From the NCBI GenBank assembly GCA_965524675.1, contig CBERPN010000232.1:1-7243 (forward strand): a DNA stretch of 7,243 nt. The letters run 5' to 3'. A program made the position numbers and the translations under genes. Within the stretch, counting starts at the first letter, position 1; each line of letters starts with the position of its first letter. The stretch is from CALLQB01 sp036479275 (lineage in GTDB: Bacteria > Actinomycetota > Acidimicrobiia > Acidimicrobiales > SHLQ01). The notes under the pieces are model-generated. The model saw only the letters and a list, made by a program, of their open reading frames with translations, made no database searches and was not told the origin of the DNA. Below, piece by piece: positions 5,072-7,243 of the stretch.

Positions 5072-5941
5072 TTGACTTCTGCGCCCCCTAACACCCGAAG
5101 TCCGGGGTTGTGGCCCAACCGCGAGCGCTCCCGACTGCAACAAGAAGAGGGCGCCCGCGGCGCTTTGATCGCAGCATTCTCGACAATTGCTCTGATTGGG
5201 CTGCTGTTGTGGTGGGTTCTATCTTCTGAGACTTGGCCCGCCGTCCAAAAACAGTTCTTCAACCCCACGAACTTTCGCGAAGTCTGGCCGGACGTCCTCA
5301 GTGGATTCTGGCTCGACATTCGCATGTTTTTGGCAGCCGAGGTGCTGATCTTGGCCTTCGCGTTGGTGCTAGCGATGATCCGGTCGCTGCGCGGCCCGGC
5401 ATTCTTTCCCTTACGAATGTTGGTGATTCTCTTCATCGACCTGGTGCGGGGCATACCAATAATCCTGCTCATCTTGGTACTGGGCTTCGGAATCCCAGCG
5501 CTACAGCTCACCGGCGTTCCGAAAGATCCGTTGTTTTGGGGGGTCGCAACTCTGGTGATTAGCTACAGCGCCTACACCGCTGAGATCTACCGTGCGGGCA
5601 TCGAATCGGTGCACGAAAGCCAGCGAATGGCGGCGCGCTCTCTCGGCTTGGGCCAGGTGCAATCGCTGCGATACGTACTCGTGCCACAAGCCATTCGCAA
5701 CGTCATCCCTGCGCTATTGAACGGCTTCATCAGCCTCCAAAAAGATGTCGCGCTGGTGTTTGTACTCGGCGTGCGAGAAGGTGTCCGCGAGGCACAAATT
5801 TACAACGCCCGAACCTTCAACTACACGGGTTACATTGCGGCGACGGTGCTCTTTCTGGCCGTGAGTGTTCCCGTGGCCCGATTCACCGACTGGTACACCG
5901 AACGCGACCGAAGACGAAAACAGGCGGTAGGCAGCGGATGA
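5072..5941 (+). CDS. Polar amino acid ABC transporter permease (HisM/GlnP type)
   Basis: A 289-residue membrane protein. Hydrophobic segments lie near residues 31-51, 86-104, 114-138, 154-170, 225-234 and 253-270. The family segments VRGIPIILLILVLGFG (125-140) and SYSAYTAEIYRAGIESV (164-180) are clear. The EAA-type loop that contacts the ATPase is QRMAARSLGLGQVQSLRYVL followed by VPQA (184-207), with Met at the first position of the EAA triplet. Only one permease gene is visible, so a homodimer is likely. The start is unusual. The only in-frame early start is TTG 5072, about 20 bases from the ribosome site AAAGGGAG (5044-5051). The best-placed ATG (5061) gives MASA and stops at TGA 5073-5075, overlapping the TTG. 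Either translation reinitiates or a base has been lost near the start. The stop overlaps the ATPase start (ATGA). Confidence 0.94.
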   Translation: MTSAPPNTRSPGLWPNRERSRLQQEEGARGALIAAFSTIALIGLLLWWVLSSETWPAVQKQFFNPTNFREVWPDVLSGFWLDIRMFLAAEVLILAFALVLAMIRSLRGPAFFPLRMLVILFIDLVRGIPIILLILVLGFGIPALQLTGVPKDPLFWGVATLVISYSAYTAEIYRAGIESVHESQRMAARSLGLGQVQSLRYVLVPQAIRNVIPALLNGFISLQKDVALVFVLGVREGVREAQIYNARTFNYTGYIAATVLFLAVSVPVARFTDWYTERDRRRKQAVGSG

Positions 5942-6684
5942 CAGCAAAGGTAGAAGTCAGAAATGTGGTCAAGTCCTTCGAGGACAAGATCGTACTACAA
6001 GACGTCGACCTCGCAGTCGCATGTCACGAAGTTGTGTGCCTCATCGGCTCGTCCGGTTCCGGAAAGTCGACATTGCTCAAGTGCATCAATCTTCTGATTT
6101 CCATCGACGCGGGTCAGATCTTCCTGGACGGTGAGGAGATCACCGGTCCGTCGGTGAACGCCAACAGCGTTCGCAAGAAGATGGGCATCGTGTTCCAAGC
6201 CTTCAACCTCTTCCCCCATATGACCGTGCTCGACAACATCACGTTGAGTCCGACAAAGGTGCACGGCGAGTCGAAGGCCGAAGCGAACGACAACGCACGG
6301 GTGCTGCTCGAACAGTTCGGCCTGCTCGACAAGATCGACGAGTACCCCGACCGACTTTCCGGCGGCCAGCAACAGCGCGTCGCGGTCGTCCGGTCGCTGG
6401 CAACGCGGCCCGACCTAATGCTCTTCGATGAGGTGACCTCGGCGCTCGATCCTGAACTCGTCGCCGAAGTACTCGGCGTCATCCGCGGTCTCAAAGAAGA
6501 TGGGATGACGATGATAATCGCCACCCACGAGATGGGTTTCGCTCGCGATGTGGCAGACCAAGTCTGTTTTCTCGATCAGGGAATCATCCTCGAAAGAGGC
6601 GCTCCCACCCAGATCTTTTCCGAGCCACAGCAACCCCGAACCCAACAGTTCCTACAACGAATCGTCGACGCAGGGCGCTTGTAG
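5938..6684 (+). CDS. Polar amino acid ABC transporter ATP-binding protein
   Basis: A 248-residue cytoplasmic ATPase of the HisP/GlnQ group and normal length. All key motifs are present: Walker A GSSGSGKST (37-45), Q-loop Gln87 in IVFQAFNLFPHMTV, signature LSGGQQQR (140-147), Walker B LMLFDE (160-165) with catalytic Glu165, D-loop SALD (168-171) and switch His197 in ATHEMGFA. The usual proline after the catalytic Glu is Val (DEVTSALD), a variation seen in this subgroup. The ATG overlaps the permease stop by four bases (ATGA), so translation is probably coupled. There is no strong separate ribosome site. The dimer powers import of the amino acid delivered by the lipoprotein through the permease. 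It is the last gene of the operon. I see no strong terminator in the following 126 bases, only weak stems without a T run. Confidence 0.96.
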   Translation: MTAKVEVRNVVKSFEDKIVLQDVDLAVACHEVVCLIGSSGSGKSTLLKCINLLISIDAGQIFLDGEEITGPSVNANSVRKKMGIVFQAFNLFPHMTVLDNITLSPTKVHGESKAEANDNARVLLEQFGLLDKIDEYPDRLSGGQQQRVAVVRSLATRPDLMLFDEVTSALDPELVAEVLGVIRGLKEDGMTMIIATHEMGFARDVADQVCFLDQGIILERGAPTQIFSEPQQPRTQQFLQRIVDAGRL

Positions 6685-6810
6685 ATAGCCATGGGTTTGG
6701 TTACCAAGGCCGAATCACACGGGTGGCATCGCCGACTGGCGAACCACGGCTGACGTGGGATTCAACCGGTCTAAATGTGAAGACAGATCGAATGCTGCCG
6801 ATGGCTACCA

Positions 6811-7243
6811 ATGACCACTGAGGGAGCAAATAGCTCCCCTCTCCTTGTCGCCAGCTCACGAACAGGCGAAGCCGGTTCCCAACCAAGCCTGCAATGGGCA
6901 CTCGTGTTTGCGGTACCTCTAGGCCTCATCCTCTGGGCGACATCACATCCAGGATTCGACTTTCTGAAGCTGTTCATCGCGCTTGCACTACTTCTCGGGG
7001 TGGGCGTGACGTGGCTGGTATCACTGATCCTGTGGTGGCGAAAAGTCGAACGGGTCGACGGCAAAAGATGGCTTGCTGCACCAACGCTCATCGTTAGCAT
7101 CTTCATCTTGGTGGCAGGCGACATCCCCCTGAAGGCTCGATTCCAAGTCGCTCGTGGAGAATTCGATGCGATCGTCGCCGAGTTGGCGCCGGAAGGCTCA
7201 TTCGACGAGTGGGCACGACTCGATGTTCCCTCAAGCGTCGGGT
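6811..7243 (+). CDS. Unrecognised membrane protein, N-terminal 144 residues, cut by the window end
   Basis: An open frame runs from ATG 6811 to the window end with no stop; the nearest in-frame stop upstream is TGA 6778-6780. The first 27 residues (MTTEGANSSPLLVASSRTGE...) are polar and Ser-rich. Hydrophobic segments follow at about 28-44 (WALVFAVPLGLILWA), 53-75 (KLFIALALLLGVGVTWLVSL) and 88-104 (LAAPTLIVSIFILVAGD), with a basic loop WWRKVERVDGKRW between the last two. After them the chain turns hydrophilic (ARFQVARGEFDAIVAEL), presumably a domain on the other side of the membrane. Codon third positions are strongly G/C, supporting real coding. The ribosome site is weak and a hairpin covers codons 4-10. 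I do not recognise the family. It lies on the same strand 126 bases after the transporter, but a link is not shown. Confidence 0.7.
   Translation, partial: MTTEGANSSPLLVASSRTGEAGSQPSLQWALVFAVPLGLILWATSHPGFDFLKLFIALALLLGVGVTWLVSLILWWRKVERVDGKRWLAAPTLIVSIFILVAGDIPLKARFQVARGEFDAIVAELAPEGSFDEWARLDVPSSVG
6822..6838 (+). other. Hairpin at the start of the membrane-protein gene
   Basis: GGGAGC (6822-6827) and GCTCCC (6833-6838) form a perfect 6-bp stem with loop AAATA, followed by a pyrimidine-rich CTCTCCTT. It lies within the first codons of the gene at 6811. It could hinder translation start, or be a terminator for the transporter operon if the real start is further down. Confidence 0.35.

Noticed and set aside
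5995..6372. Minus-strand open frames opposite the ATPase gene
   Set aside because: They are shadows of a gene whose every ATPase motif is intact on the plus strand.
6688..6710. Weak inverted repeat after the ATPase stop (GCC-A-TGG against CCA-A-GGC)
   Set aside because: It contains a mismatch, the stem is short and no T run follows. Not enough to call a terminator.

Overview
The window looks like a moderately high-GC Actinomycetota chromosome, possibly an Acidimicrobiia-like lineage. The evidence is the GC-rich codon choice, GTG and TTG starts, the style of the polar amino acid transporter proteins, and small mobile-element proteins of actinobacterial type. Placement below phylum is a guess.

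Left third (1 to about 2783): the decayed right end of an integrated mobile element. On the minus strand at the left edge is a piece of an IS256-family transposase. Next come a doubtful small ORF, a leader region with two strong palindromes, a 177-residue protein whose N-terminal half resembles MobF-type relaxases and which also carries a helix-turn-helix, and an ssb gene broken by frameshifts and a stop. They are followed by a 33-codon ORF overlapping an intact excisionase/AlpA-type gene, a terminator-like hairpin, two pairs of short direct repeats with 11-bp spacing, and the 3' part of a tRNA-Gly(CCC) gene with its CCA. The tRNA piece has no 5' half, as expected for the duplicated attachment site left by a tyrosine-recombinase element. 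The element therefore lies to the left and older chromosome to the right. No integrase is visible.

Middle (about 2795 to 4080): a fic pseudogene with an intact Fic motif but two single-base deletions, an in-frame stop and no recognisable C-terminus. About 400 bases without a convincing gene follow.

Right part (4083 to 6684): an intact operon for a polar amino acid ABC transporter, made of a lipoprotein binding protein, one membrane permease and an ATPase. The lipoprotein captures the amino acid outside the membrane, the permease (probably as a homodimer) forms the channel, and the ATPase dimer drives import. Permease and ATPase overlap by ATGA. Between binding protein and permease there is a hairpin and an odd start region, where a well-placed ATG leads only to a four-codon ORF that overlaps the permease TTG start.

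Right edge (6811 to 7243): the start of an unrecognised membrane protein with about three membrane segments, cut by the window end.

I did not find a clearly new defence or biosynthetic system. The most interesting points are the attachment-site architecture, the relaxase-like/HTH protein with its palindromic leader, and the permease start.
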